Part shown: piece by piece, positions 8,270 through 17,046 of the stretch
Position numbering within the stretch: position 1 is the stretch's first letter
How the letters are laid out: each line of letters opens with the position of its first letter
Source: Candidatus Woesearchaeota archaeon
GTDB taxonomy: Archaea; Nanobdellota; Nanobdellia; Woesearchaeales; UBA11576
Length of the DNA stretch: 64,000 nt
Assembly (NCBI GenBank): GCA_018675335.1
Contig: JABGYH010000007.1
Location: 404,986 to 468,985 of the forward strand
Direction of reading: 5' to 3'
Notes under the pieces: model-generated
Told to the model about the DNA's origin: nothing
Database searches by the model: none
Seen by the model: only the letters and a program-made list of their open reading frames with translations
Translations under genes and position numbers: made by a program

Positions 8270-11200
8270 CTGTCGCATCAAGCGAAATGCAAGAATATTT
8301 TGATTCTATGAAAAAGATATTGTTAAATGAGTATGCACTAGCAAATAAAGCAAGACTTATGGGAATAGACCCTGATACTAAAGTTGAAGTTCAATTAGCA
8401 GAAACTATGGCTGAGCGAGTAGTAGGTCTTATTTCAGTTCTTGCACCACAAATAGTTGGAAGTGGAGTGGATAAAAGAATTCAAGAATTAGAAGCAGAAT
8501 ATAGTGCTCTTGATTGGAGAGTTGCACTACAAATTGCACTTGAAGTTGCACAAGAAAAATTTTGTAAATTTAAAGATAAACGAGAAGCAATAGAAGTTGG
8601 AATAAGAGTAGGATTCGCATATGGTACTGTTGGAGTTGTAAGTTCGCCTATAGAGGGATTAGTAAATGTAGAAATCAAAAAAAGATTTGATGGTAAAGGA
8701 GAATATTTTTGTTTAAATTATTCAGGCCCTATTAGGAATGCAGGAGGTACTGCTGCTAGTTGGTCAGTAATTATTGCTGATTACGTACGAAAAAATATGG
8801 GATATGCAGAATATGATCCGACTGATGATGAAGCAAAAAGATGTTTTACTGAAATATCCGATTATCATGAGCGAGTTACCAATTTACAATATTTTCCAAG
8901 TAAAGAAGAATCATTATTTATCGTAAAAAATGTTCCTGTAGAAATAAGTGGAGATCCTAGCGAGAAAATAGAAGTTTCAAATCAAAAAGATCTCTCTCGA
9001 ATTCCCACTAATTTTATTCGTAGTGGATATTGTTTAATTCATAGTAGTTGCATCCCATTAAAAGCACCAAAACTGTGGAAACAATTAAATGCGTGGGGTA
9101 AAGATTTTGGGATGGAACATTGGGGATTTTTAGAAGAATTTTTGAAAATTCAAAAAGAAGCAAAATCAAAAGGTGCCAAAGCAAAATCAAGCGGGGATAA
9201 AAAAGAAAAAATTAAACCTGATTTCACATACATTAAAGATTTAGTTGCAGGAAGGCCAATACTTGGACATCCTTTACGAAATGGAGCTTTTAGATTAAGA
9301 TACGGGCGAGCAAGAACGTCGGGATATAGTGCCCAAAGTATTCATCCTGCAACCATGCATGTTCTTCGAGATTATATTGCTATTGGAACACAACTTAAAG
9401 TAGAACGGCCAGGAAAAGGTGCAACATATACTCCTTGTGACGTAATTGAAGGACCAATTGTAAAATTAAATGATGGTAGCGTCGTTAGATTAAATTCAGA
9501 ATCAGAAGCAAAAAAAGTCAAAAAAGATTTTGTTGAAATATTATATTTGGGAGATGTATTGATTAATTATGGTGATTTTTTTGATCGTGCACATCCATTA
9601 GTTCCTGCAGGATATTGTGAAGAATGGTGGATTCAAGAACTCGAAAAATCTGCAGTAAATATGTTAGGATCACTTGATTATGAAAAAATGCACGAATATA
9701 CAGGAATTCCTGCAGAATTTTTTCAAAAAATAATAAAAAATCCATTTATTAGAAATATAAATTCTGAGACTTCAATAAAATTATCTCAAACATTTGAAAT
9801 TCCATTACATCCGCGATTCACATATCACTGGAACTCTATAACTAAAAAAGAATTTATTGAACTTATGAATTGGCTTGTTAAAATAAAAATAGAAAAAGAA
9901 GGAGAAAAAACATTAAAAGGAATTTTATTTATTGAAGCAGCTCCCAAAAGATTACTTGAAATTGTTGGAATTCCACATATAGTTTCCGCAAATGAATACG
10001 CAGTTTTAGATAAAGATCACACACAAATACTATGGTATTTTATTAAAAATTATATGGAAAATAAAATTCAAATGAGTCAGTGGATAGAACTAGAAGAAAA
10101 TGCAGAACGTGGCGTTAATGGACTCATAAATAATTTCTCAAAAATATTTTTGAGAGATAAAAATGGAACATTTATAGGAAGTCGTATGGGACGCCCCGAA
10201 AAAGCTAAAATGCGAAAATTAATTGGGAGTCCTCACGTATTATTTCCAATTGGAGAAGAAGGTGGACGACTTAAATGTTTTCAATCAGCACTAGACGCTG
10301 GAAAAGTAACTGCAGATTTTCCAACATATGAATGTACTGGTTGTGGGCATAAAACCGTACTTACTATGTGCGAGAAATGCTGGGCATTGACTGTAAGAAA
10401 ATATACTTGTTCTATTTGTGGTGAAATTGATGAATCAGAATGTCCCAAACATGGAAAAACTCAAGCTTACAAAAAACAAGAAATACCAATTAAAGATATT
10501 TTTCAAAGCATGCTTAAAAAACTTGGAACTAGAACATATCCTGATTTAATTAAAGGTGTTCGCGAAACAAGAAATAGAGATAGAACACCTGAGCACATAA
10601 TTAAAGGAATATTAAGAGCAATACATAAAATTCATGTAAATAAAGAAGGAACTATAAGATATGATGCAAGTGAATTACCACTAACTCATTTTAAACCAAA
10701 AGAAATATTTGTAAGTGTTGACAAATTAGTAAGTTTAGGATATACTAAAGATATTTATGGAAAAGAATTAACTAATGAAAATCAAATACTGGAAATAAAA
10801 CCTCAAGATGTTGTACTTCCTTGTTGTCCTGATAGTCCTGATGAAGCATGTGATACAATATTATTTAGGACAACAAAATTTATTGATGATTTATTAGTTC
10901 GCGTATATGGTCAAGAACCGTATTATAATTTAAGATCAAAAGAAGAACTAGTTGGACATTTAATTATTGGACTCGCACCACACACAAGTGCAGGAATTTT
11001 GGGAAGAATAATTGGATTTTCAAAAACGCAAGGATTTTTAGCACATCCTTATATGCACGCTGCAATGAGGCGAGATACTGATGGGGATGAGAGTTGTTTA
11101 TTTTTGTGTTTAGATGCATTTTTAAATTTTTCAAAAAGATATTTACCTTCTTCTAGGGGATCTACGATGGATGCACCTCTAGTTTTAACAACAGTACTTA

Positions 11201-11826
11201 TTCCATCAGAAGTAGATGATATGGTATTTAACATGGATATAGTTGGTAAATACCCTTTAGAATTATATGAGGCTGCACTTGAATACAAAAAACCATGGGA
11301 TATCAAAATCAAAAAAATAAATGAAGTACTTGATACAGAAGAACAATATGAAAAAATGATGTTTACTCATGACACAGATAATTTTAATTGTGGAGTATTA
11401 TGTAGTGCATATAAAACAATTCCTTCTATGCAAGATAAATTGTTAGGTCAGATGAAAATTGCAGAGTCTATAAGGGCAGTTGATGAATCTGATGTTGCAA
11501 GACTTATAATTGATAAACATTTTATTCGAGATATTAAAGGAAATTTACGTAAGTTTTCTATGCAAGAATTTAGGTGTGTTAAATGTAATACCAAATATCG
11601 TCGACCGCCAATGATTGGACTTTGTACAAATTGTGGAGGTAAAATAATATTTACTATTTCTGAAGGATCTATTGTGAAATATTTAGAACCATCAATTAGT
11701 TTATCAAATAAATATAATTTACCAATTTTTATGAAACAAACCTTGGAACTTGTTAAACGAAGAATTGAAGGAGTATTTGGGAAAGAAAAAGAAAAACAAG
11801 TAGGACTTGGAGCTTGGTTTGGATAA
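8266..11826 (+). CDS. polC: DNA polymerase D large subunit DP2 (catalytic)
   Basis: The 1186-residue catalytic subunit has the two-barrel core found in PolD and multi-subunit RNA polymerases. The catalytic loop is RRDTDGDE, with D937, D939 and D941. Many PolD enzymes have Asn at the position of D937; the two later aspartates are the conserved metal ligands. A zinc-binding segment begins at C690 (CTGCG...CEKC...CSIC...C). A second, CVKC...CTNC, begins at C1104 near the C-terminus, which ends in a short PCNA-interaction-like tail (GLGAWF). No intein interrupts it, although DP2 genes often carry them. It overlaps DP1 by four bases. A T-run after the stop probably terminates transcription. Confidence 0.97.
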   Translation: MTVASSEMQEYFDSMKKILLNEYALANKARLMGIDPDTKVEVQLAETMAERVVGLISVLAPQIVGSGVDKRIQELEAEYSALDWRVALQIALEVAQEKFCKFKDKREAIEVGIRVGFAYGTVGVVSSPIEGLVNVEIKKRFDGKGEYFCLNYSGPIRNAGGTAASWSVIIADYVRKNMGYAEYDPTDDEAKRCFTEISDYHERVTNLQYFPSKEESLFIVKNVPVEISGDPSEKIEVSNQKDLSRIPTNFIRSGYCLIHSSCIPLKAPKLWKQLNAWGKDFGMEHWGFLEEFLKIQKEAKSKGAKAKSSGDKKEKIKPDFTYIKDLVAGRPILGHPLRNGAFRLRYGRARTSGYSAQSIHPATMHVLRDYIAIGTQLKVERPGKGATYTPCDVIEGPIVKLNDGSVVRLNSESEAKKVKKDFVEILYLGDVLINYGDFFDRAHPLVPAGYCEEWWIQELEKSAVNMLGSLDYEKMHEYTGIPAEFFQKIIKNPFIRNINSETSIKLSQTFEIPLHPRFTYHWNSITKKEFIELMNWLVKIKIEKEGEKTLKGILFIEAAPKRLLEIVGIPHIVSANEYAVLDKDHTQILWYFIKNYMENKIQMSQWIELEENAERGVNGLINNFSKIFLRDKNGTFIGSRMGRPEKAKMRKLIGSPHVLFPIGEEGGRLKCFQSALDAGKVTADFPTYECTGCGHKTVLTMCEKCWALTVRKYTCSICGEIDESECPKHGKTQAYKKQEIPIKDIFQSMLKKLGTRTYPDLIKGVRETRNRDRTPEHIIKGILRAIHKIHVNKEGTIRYDASELPLTHFKPKEIFVSVDKLVSLGYTKDIYGKELTNENQILEIKPQDVVLPCCPDSPDEACDTILFRTTKFIDDLLVRVYGQEPYYNLRSKEELVGHLIIGLAPHTSAGILGRIIGFSKTQGFLAHPYMHAAMRRDTDGDESCLFLCLDAFLNFSKRYLPSSRGSTMDAPLVLTTVLIPSEVDDMVFNMDIVGKYPLELYEAALEYKKPWDIKIKKINEVLDTEEQYEKMMFTHDTDNFNCGVLCSAYKTIPSMQDKLLGQMKIAESIRAVDESDVARLIIDKHFIRDIKGNLRKFSMQEFRCVKCNTKYRRPPMIGLCTNCGGKIIFTISEGSIVKYLEPSISLSNKYNLPIFMKQTLELVKRRIEGVFGKEKEKQVGLGAWFG

Positions 11827-11863
11827 AAACTTCTTAAGAAAATAAATTTATTTAGTTTAATTC

Positions 11864-11872
11864 TTTTTTTTT
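11864..11872 (+). terminator. T-run terminator after DP2
   Basis: An uninterrupted run of T follows the DP2 stop within the 68-bp convergent gap to the SpoIIM-like gene. Archaeal intrinsic termination needs little more than such a run. Confidence 0.45.
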
Positions 11873-11894
11873 AGTTATTAAATATAATAAACTT

Positions 11895-12752
11895 CTAAAA
11901 TAATACAGGAGTAATAAATGCTTCAATAAGCCCTGCTACTAAAAGAACAAAAATTGCTAAAAGTAAAAGCGTACTTGAATCAAACATTATTTTTTGAAAT
12001 TTATCTTCTTCTAAATCATGTCTAATAACTGCAACACTAATTATTCCTCCAGCTAATCCTGCGATCATATAAGCAATCATCTCGGGAAGACCATGGATCA
12101 TATATCTAAAAAAAGAATATGTTGATATCTGGGTTGCTGCAATGAATGAATCAAATCCAAATGAAGTATACTTTGCTAGTTCGCCACGAATGATTCCTCC
12201 CATGGCTGCGGCCACTACTGATGAATTCCACATCAAAATAAATATTGCGCCCGAACCATAAAAGAATGAAAATAAAATACAAAAAATCATAACTTTAACA
12301 TTATTAAAAAAAATCTTATTGAATAATCCTATGTTTGCTGCAAAACCAGTTACATGACCTTTAATTGGATTATTAATTTCAGTAATTGTTGATACTTGTT
12401 GATTAAATAACATATTAGTCATTCCAGTCGGTAAAACAACATACCAAATAACCCATGCAACCATAGTACCTAAAAATAAAAATGAGAAAAATGCAATTAA
12501 TTTAGAATGCTCTTTTAGAATAGATCCTTCACCCTCTAAAACTATATCTTTTTTTTCTTCAGCACGAATTGTGTGAAACATTATAGAAATGCATGCAAAT
12601 GTAGTTAAGAAAACCATAACTAAATCAGCACGATCTTTGAAAATCCAATAACCAAGAAACAGTCCAATTGATGCAACTATCATACCATAAAAAAACATTT
12701 CCCATGGTTTTTTTTCTGCTTGAAGTGGTTTGATAATTGACTCTAGAACCAT
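11895..12752 (-). CDS. SpoIIM/DUF95-family integral membrane protein
   Basis: This 285-residue membrane protein has about six hydrophobic segments. The core FNKIFFNNVKVMI... FYGSGAIFILMWN... HGLPEMIAYMIAGLAGG is the signature of the SpoIIM (stage II sporulation protein M, DUF95) family, which is widespread in archaea that do not sporulate. In that family the gene often sits near membrane or transport functions, but its biochemical role in archaea is unknown. It stands alone here, convergent with DP2, with a TTTAAA-type TATA element before its start near 12780. Confidence 0.85.
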   Translation of the reverse strand: MVLESIIKPLQAEKKPWEMFFYGMIVASIGLFLGYWIFKDRADLVMVFLTTFACISIMFHTIRAEEKKDIVLEGEGSILKEHSKLIAFFSFLFLGTMVAWVIWYVVLPTGMTNMLFNQQVSTITEINNPIKGHVTGFAANIGLFNKIFFNNVKVMIFCILFSFFYGSGAIFILMWNSSVVAAAMGGIIRGELAKYTSFGFDSFIAATQISTYSFFRYMIHGLPEMIAYMIAGLAGGIISVAVIRHDLEEDKFQKIMFDSSTLLLLAIFVLLVAGLIEAFITPVLF

Positions 12753-12940
12753 ATATAGAAATAAATAAATTTTCTGTTTTTAAACCTTTTGTTTTTTATA
12801 TAAGAAATAAGTAAATTATTTTTTATTTTTTATTTTAAAATTAAATAATTATGTTAGTAAAAATTTGATTTTTGTTTGAGAATTATTGAGGTGGTATCAT
12901 GTTATGTCTATTATGTTTGCGAGAGTGTTTGGATTAAATC

Positions 12941-12954
12941 AAAAGCTTTTTAAG
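12941..12954 (+). promoter_or_regulatory. BRE/TATA promoter of the aIF2-beta operon
   Basis: AAAAGCTTTTTAAG lies about 27 bases before the aIF2-beta ATG, predicting a leaderless or near-leaderless message. A GAGGAGG at 12954-12960 is too far from the ATG to act as its ribosome binding site. The rest of the 227-bp gap contains only the possible 12-codon ORF at 12899-12937 noted in the findings. Confidence 0.6.
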
Positions 12955-12979
12955 AGGAGGCCAATTCTTTGCTTATAAA

Positions 12980-13387
12980 ATGAAATATGAAGAAATGCTC
13001 AAAAAAGCAAGAGATGAACTGCCCGATATTGCATTTAGTGCAGAAAGATTCGAAATTCCTAAAGTAATGGGACATTTTCAAGGAAATAAAACTATAATTT
13101 CTAATTTTCATCAAGTCGCAGCAGCTCTAACAAGAGATGCTAATCATGTTCTAAAATATGTACTTCGTGAACTTGCAACGCCTGGAAATTTAACTAGGAC
13201 TGCTTTAATACTCGGATCAAAAGTTCCCGCATCAAAAATTAATGAAAAAATCAAAAAATACGCAATGGAATTTTTATTATGTTCTGAATGTGGTAAACCT
13301 GATACTAAACTAATGAAAGAAGGTCCATTTTTGTACTTAAGATGTATGGCTTGTGGTGCAAAACACACTGTAAAAAGTAAAATCTAA
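12980..13387 (+). CDS. Translation initiation factor aIF2 subunit beta
   Basis: The 135-residue protein has the full aIF2-beta/eIF5 layout: an N-terminal helix, the alpha-beta core with HFQGNKTIISNF (32-43), and a C-terminal zinc ribbon with C101, C104, C122 and C125 (CSECG...CMACG). It is part of the heterotrimer that delivers initiator Met-tRNA to the ribosome. The length is typical. It is followed after five bases by the DUF424 gene, a pairing common in archaea. Confidence 0.97.
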   Translation: MKYEEMLKKARDELPDIAFSAERFEIPKVMGHFQGNKTIISNFHQVAAALTRDANHVLKYVLRELATPGNLTRTALILGSKVPASKINEKIKKYAMEFLLCSECGKPDTKLMKEGPFLYLRCMACGAKHTVKSKI

Positions 13388-13392
13388 GAAAA

Positions 13393-13692
13393 ATGAAACT
13401 TATTGTTGGCAAGAAAACTTCTGAAAGAGGAATTCTAATTACTATAACTGATAAAGATATTTTAGGTAAAACCTTTGAAGAAGGAGATGCATTTCTCGAC
13501 TTAAGTTCTAATTATTATTCTGGAGAAGAAATGGAGATTTCTGATTTAGAAAAAATCATGAAAAATTCATATATGTTAATTTTTACTGGTGCAATTTCAG
13601 TTCAATTTGCAATCAAACATAAATTAATCTCTGAAGAAAATGTTTTACATATACAAAAAATACCTCATGCGCAATGTGTTATGATTGGATAA
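13393..13692 (+). CDS. DUF424 family protein
   Basis: This 99-residue soluble protein matches the archaeal DUF424 pattern: MKLIVGKK at the N-terminus, an internal GKTFEEGD, and a C-terminal QKIPHAQCVMIG. The function is unknown. The family is usually found beside aIF2-beta, as here, which suggests a link to translation. It is translated from an ATG five bases after the previous stop and is convergent with the RPA-like gene (3-bp gap). Confidence 0.85.
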   Translation: MKLIVGKKTSERGILITITDKDILGKTFEEGDAFLDLSSNYYSGEEMEISDLEKIMKNSYMLIFTGAISVQFAIKHKLISEENVLHIQKIPHAQCVMIG

Positions 13693-13694
13693 AT

Positions 13695-14432
13695 TTATTC
13701 TAAAACTTTATACTTTCCAGGAGATATTTCAAAAATTTCTCCATCCATCATAAGATTTTTTATTAAAGAATCCGTAGAATCATTATCTGATTTTTCTAAA
13801 ACATCTTCATAAGTTGCACCTCTGCCTGAATCGAGCGATCTTATAATATTAATTAATTTAGTTGCTTTATCTTCTGGTTCTGCAAGCTTAGGCGAGGGAG
13901 TATTTTCAGGTGTTGTTGTCTGATTAGAAACAACATTTTCCACTATTTCTTCCTCAACTTTTGGTTCAGTTTGATCTGAAGTGCTTAAATTTGGACTTGT
14001 AGTAGGTACTGGACTAGAAGTATCATAAAATTCAGAGTAAAAAAAATCTAATTCATTTTTTCTTACTTGAACCCAGCTAGGATCAATTCTTTTTACAATT
14101 TCAGGAATAAGATACCTTTCTCCATTAAAATCGCGAATTTTACCAATAACTTGGACAATATCACCAACATCTGCGTCAAATTTAGATTCAGTTTCAAAAG
14201 ATCTTAATGAAATACGTCCAGTTCCATCCTCAATTAACAAATTTTGAAAAGAAACTTGATTTTCTTCAGTTGAATTAGATACGACAACTCCAATAATGTT
14301 TACTCTAGAAACTTGTTTTTTGCCAAAAGAAACAAAATTAGGGTCAAATCCTTCCTGTTTAGTATAAATGGAATTAAGAACGTCATTAATTTTAATTTTA
14401 AATGCAATACTTCTTTTAAATTGATCCGTCAT
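13695..14432 (-). CDS. RPA32-like single-stranded DNA-binding protein
   Basis: The 245-residue protein has an N-terminal segment (KRSIAFKIKINDVL), an OB fold (about 50-125, with VNIIGVVVS, IEDGTGRISLRSF and VQVIGKI), a Ser/Thr/Pro/Glu-rich linker (about 135-185) and a C-terminal winged helix. This is the architecture of eukaryotic RPA32 and the archaeal RPA-associated OB-fold proteins. It probably binds ssDNA with a larger RPA subunit in replication or repair; that subunit is not in the window. It is transcribed convergently with DUF424 and divergently from the ThiI-like gene. Confidence 0.85.
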   Translation of the reverse strand: MTDQFKRSIAFKIKINDVLNSIYTKQEGFDPNFVSFGKKQVSRVNIIGVVVSNSTEENQVSFQNLLIEDGTGRISLRSFETESKFDADVGDIVQVIGKIRDFNGERYLIPEIVKRIDPSWVQVRKNELDFFYSEFYDTSSPVPTTSPNLSTSDQTEPKVEEEIVENVVSNQTTTPENTPSPKLAEPEDKATKLINIIRSLDSGRGATYEDVLEKSDNDSTDSLIKNLMMDGEIFEISPGKYKVLE

Positions 14433-14535
14433 AAATAATCTAAATTAAAATAAGAATATGATTTTAAATAACTTTCGTTACTCTTTTCATACTGTTATAA
14501 CAGCTAAATCAGGGTTTATAAATCATTTAAATACT

Positions 14536-14547
14536 AAGCTTTATAAG
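14536..14547 (+). promoter_or_regulatory. TATA promoter of the ThiI-like operon
   Basis: AAGCTTTATAAG lies about 25 bases before the ATG at 14572. It decides the start of the next gene: the longer open frame from 14458 would include this promoter as coding sequence. Confidence 0.6.
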
Positions 14548-14571
14548 TCTTACTTTGATTACAAGGAAATA

Positions 14572-15435
14572 ATGGTTTGCATAATTTGTAGATATGGAGA
14601 ACTTGCATTGAAAGGCAAAAATCGAGAATTTTTTGAAAAACAATTAGTTCAAAATATAAAAAAACAAATGAATAAATCTGAAATTGAATGCAGTATTCGA
14701 AAAATACGTGGAAGAATATTTTTAGAAGCTGAATCAATTGATTCTGTTAATGTTTTACAGCGAGTTTTTGGACTTGTAACTGTGTCTATTGCACAACAGG
14801 TAGAACTTGATTTTGAATTAATTTCAAAAAAAGTAATTGAATATGTTAGATCAAATTTAAAAGGAGTCAGCACATTTAGAGTAAGTACTACTAGAACTAA
14901 TAAAAGTTTTAAAAAGACCTCAATTGAAACTGATAGAGAAATAGGTGCAAGGATTGTTGAAGAATTTGGATTAAAAGTTAAATTAAAAAAGCCTGATTTG
15001 GAGATTGGAATCGAATTACAAGATAGTGCATATATTTATCATGAAAAAAACGAATGTGGTGGAGGACTTCCTGTTGGAGTTACAGGACGAGTTAGTTGTT
15101 TACTTGAAAATAAAAAAAGTGTTCTCGCAGCAATTAGAATGATGCGGCGCGGATGTACAATTCAATTTATTTATTTTGAAGAATTATTTGGTGAATATTT
15201 AGATTTGTTGAATAGTTTTAGTCCAGAACCAATAAAAGTTGAAAAAATAACAACTGAAGAATTTGAACAAAAGTTTTTTGGATGTAATAATATTTTAGTT
15301 ACGGGAGATACAATTAATGAACTTGAGGTAATTAGAGATTTGAGCTGCAAAGGAATCATTTTATTAAATCCTCTGTTAACTTATGATTCAGAAAGCATCA
15401 GTCTTGAATTAGAACAACTAAAAAATGGCAAGTGA
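14572..15435 (+). CDS. ThiI-like THUMP protein with a degenerate, probably inactive thiolation domain
   Basis: I start the protein at 14572 (about 287 residues). The N-terminal ferredoxin-like and THUMP domains are well preserved (RYGELALKGKNR, the conserved ThiI opening), and the linker GLPVGVTGRV precedes the PP-loop position. The ATP-binding motif SGGIDS of tRNA 4-thiouridine synthase is missing: LLENKKSVLAAIRMMRRGC replaces it, one residue shorter. The later ThiI landmarks survive only loosely (LVTGDTINEL, NPLLTYDSESI). It should still bind tRNA through THUMP but is unlikely to adenylate U8. A tRNA-binding partner for the Ncs6-like enzyme at 16104 is one possible role, and that is inference. 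The end overlaps the next gene by 11 bases. Confidence 0.85.
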   Translation: MVCIICRYGELALKGKNREFFEKQLVQNIKKQMNKSEIECSIRKIRGRIFLEAESIDSVNVLQRVFGLVTVSIAQQVELDFELISKKVIEYVRSNLKGVSTFRVSTTRTNKSFKKTSIETDREIGARIVEEFGLKVKLKKPDLEIGIELQDSAYIYHEKNECGGGLPVGVTGRVSCLLENKKSVLAAIRMMRRGCTIQFIYFEELFGEYLDLLNSFSPEPIKVEKITTEEFEQKFFGCNNILVTGDTINELEVIRDLSCKGIILLNPLLTYDSESISLELEQLKNGK

Positions 15436-15910
15436 AAAAATATTAGTTGTTTTAGGATCAGGAATTTTAATTAAAGGAATGCCAAAACTTATGATGGAGC
15501 GAATCTATAGGGCAATTAGATTGTTTAAAACGGGTGAATATAAAAAAATTGTATTATCTGGTGGTATTGTTAATTTACCATTACCTGAAGCTGAACTTAT
15601 GCGAGTTATAGTTTCAGAAAAAATTGATATCAAAAAAATTATAATTGAAGATAAATCACAAAATACAATTCAAAATGCGATATTTGTATGGGAAAAATTA
15701 CAAAAAGAAAAAATTAAATCGATTACAATTGTTAGTTCAAAATTTCATAAACGCAGACTAGAACACATATTTAATCAAGTATTTTCACATAAAAAAATTG
15801 AAATTAAATATTCATATGTAAAACATAATTTGCCACCAATGCTTGAATTAAAACTAAAAGTTAATGAATTATTGTATTATTTAGCATTATTGGTTAGAGG
15901 AATAAAATGA
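15425..15910 (+). CDS. DUF218 (YdcF/SanA-like) protein
   Basis: The 161-residue Rossmann-like protein has the DUF218 signature: VVLGSG near the N-terminus, IVLSGG, an acidic EAELM, then the conserved EDKSQNTIQNA and VSSKFHKRR. Bacterial relatives act in envelope metabolism, but the reaction is unknown for most members. There is no membrane segment here, so it is probably cytosolic. It overlaps the ThiI-like gene upstream by 11 bases and the sulfur carrier downstream by an ATGA, so it is part of one operon. Confidence 0.85.
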   Translation: MASEKILVVLGSGILIKGMPKLMMERIYRAIRLFKTGEYKKIVLSGGIVNLPLPEAELMRVIVSEKIDIKKIIIEDKSQNTIQNAIFVWEKLQKEKIKSITIVSSKFHKRRLEHIFNQVFSHKKIEIKYSYVKHNLPPMLELKLKVNELLYYLALLVRGIK

Positions 15911-16101
15911 AAGTATTTATTGAAAAAGAAAATAAAAATATTGAAATTGACTTTCAAGGAACTGTTAAAAATCTACTACTGGATTTAAAAATTAATCCAG
16001 AAACAGTAATTGTTGTTTGTAATGATGAATTAGTGTTACTTGATGAGAAATTAAGTGATTTTGATAGTGTGAAATTGTTGAGTGTTGTTTCAGGAGGATA
16101 A
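15907..16101 (+). CDS. Ubiquitin-like sulfur carrier (MoaD/ThiS/SAMP type)
   Basis: The 64-residue beta-grasp protein ends in SVVSGG. The C-terminal Gly-Gly is where MoaD, ThiS and archaeal SAMP proteins are adenylated and loaded with sulfur. It lies directly upstream of an Ncs6/TtuA tRNA thiolase (2-base gap), so it most likely donates sulfur for tRNA 2-thiouridine, as TtuB does in Thermus and SAMP2 in haloarchaea. No E1-like activating enzyme is in the window. It overlaps the previous gene by four bases. Confidence 0.9.
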   Translation: MKVFIEKENKNIEIDFQGTVKNLLLDLKINPETVIVVCNDELVLLDEKLSDFDSVKLLSVVSGG

Positions 16102-16103
16102 AA

Positions 16104-17003
16104 TTGAAGTGTGTTGAATGTGATCAAAAGGCAGTAAGTCAAGAATCTAAGTTATGCAAAAAACATTTTCTAAAATATTTTGAAAAAACAGTTTTTGATA
16201 CAATAGAAAAATATGAGTTAATAACTCCAGGTGATAATATTTGTGTTGCTACAAGTGGAGGGAAAGACTCATTATCAGTTTTATATTTAGTAAAAAAATA
16301 CTGTGAAAAAATTGATAGTAAAGGTAAAATAGTCGCGCTTGCAATAGATGAAGGAATTAGAAGTTATAGGAAGAAAACGCTAGAAGATTTAAAATTATTT
16401 TGCAATACTTACTTTATTGATTTAAAAATTATAAGTTTTGAACGAAAATTTGGAAAAAAACTTGATCAATTATTAAAATCAGAAAAATTCAGTCACTTAA
16501 AACCTTGCAATATTTGTGGTGTTTTAAGACGATACTTGATGAATAAGTATTCTAAAGGATATGATAAGCTAATTACGGGACATAACTTAGATGATGAATC
16601 TCAAGCAATCATGATGAACTTTTTTCGAGCACAAACAGAAGTTCAAGCAAAACTTGGACCTGTAACGGGAGTTAAAAAAAATAAATTGTTTACTCAAAGA
16701 GTAAAACCACTATATTTTTGTTCAGAAAAAGAAGTTGCAACATATGCACTTTTAATGGGATTTGGAGTTGGATTTACAGAATGTCCTTATGTTGGAGAAT
16801 CTTACAGAGCACAAATACGAGATCTATTAAACGATTTAGGGTCAGAAGTTAAAAAAAATGTAGTTCATAAATTTATTAATAATCTCGAAGTGATTAAATC
16901 GAGTGTTACGATTGAAGGCGAAGTTGGCAAGTGTGATTCTTGCGGGGAGCCTGCAAAACGAGAGGTTTGTAATGCTTGCAAATTAATCGGAATGATAGAA
17001 TAG
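16104..17003 (+). CDS. tRNA 2-thiolation enzyme, Ncs6/TtuA family
   Basis: The 299-residue protein has an N-terminal zinc motif (C3, C6 and C18), PP-loop SGGKDS (51-56), catalytic/Fe-S cysteines C135 and C138 (PCNICG) and C227 (TECPY), GHNLDDESQA (159-168), and a C-terminal zinc finger (CDSCG...CNACK). This is the complete Ncs6/TtuA layout for 2-thiolation of tRNA uridine (U34 or U54; which one cannot be read here). The start is TTG, six bases after AGGAGG (16094-16099). The sulfur carrier gene is immediately upstream. Confidence 0.95.
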   Translation: MKCVECDQKAVSQESKLCKKHFLKYFEKTVFDTIEKYELITPGDNICVATSGGKDSLSVLYLVKKYCEKIDSKGKIVALAIDEGIRSYRKKTLEDLKLFCNTYFIDLKIISFERKFGKKLDQLLKSEKFSHLKPCNICGVLRRYLMNKYSKGYDKLITGHNLDDESQAIMMNFFRAQTEVQAKLGPVTGVKKNKLFTQRVKPLYFCSEKEVATYALLMGFGVGFTECPYVGESYRAQIRDLLNDLGSEVKKNVVHKFINNLEVIKSSVTIEGEVGKCDSCGEPAKREVCNACKLIGMIE

Positions 17004-17046
17004 TAAATTATTTAAATTAGTAATAATATTATTACTTTTTGTAATA

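Noticed and set aside
8266..11826. Intein in DP2
   Set aside because: The catalytic and zinc regions are contiguous, and no splicing-block motifs or extra length are present.
14458..14571. N-terminal extension of the ThiI-like protein from the ATG at 14458
   Set aside because: The stretch contains the AAGCTTTATAAG promoter at the right distance for the ATG at 14572, and the protein family begins at IICRYGELALKGKN.
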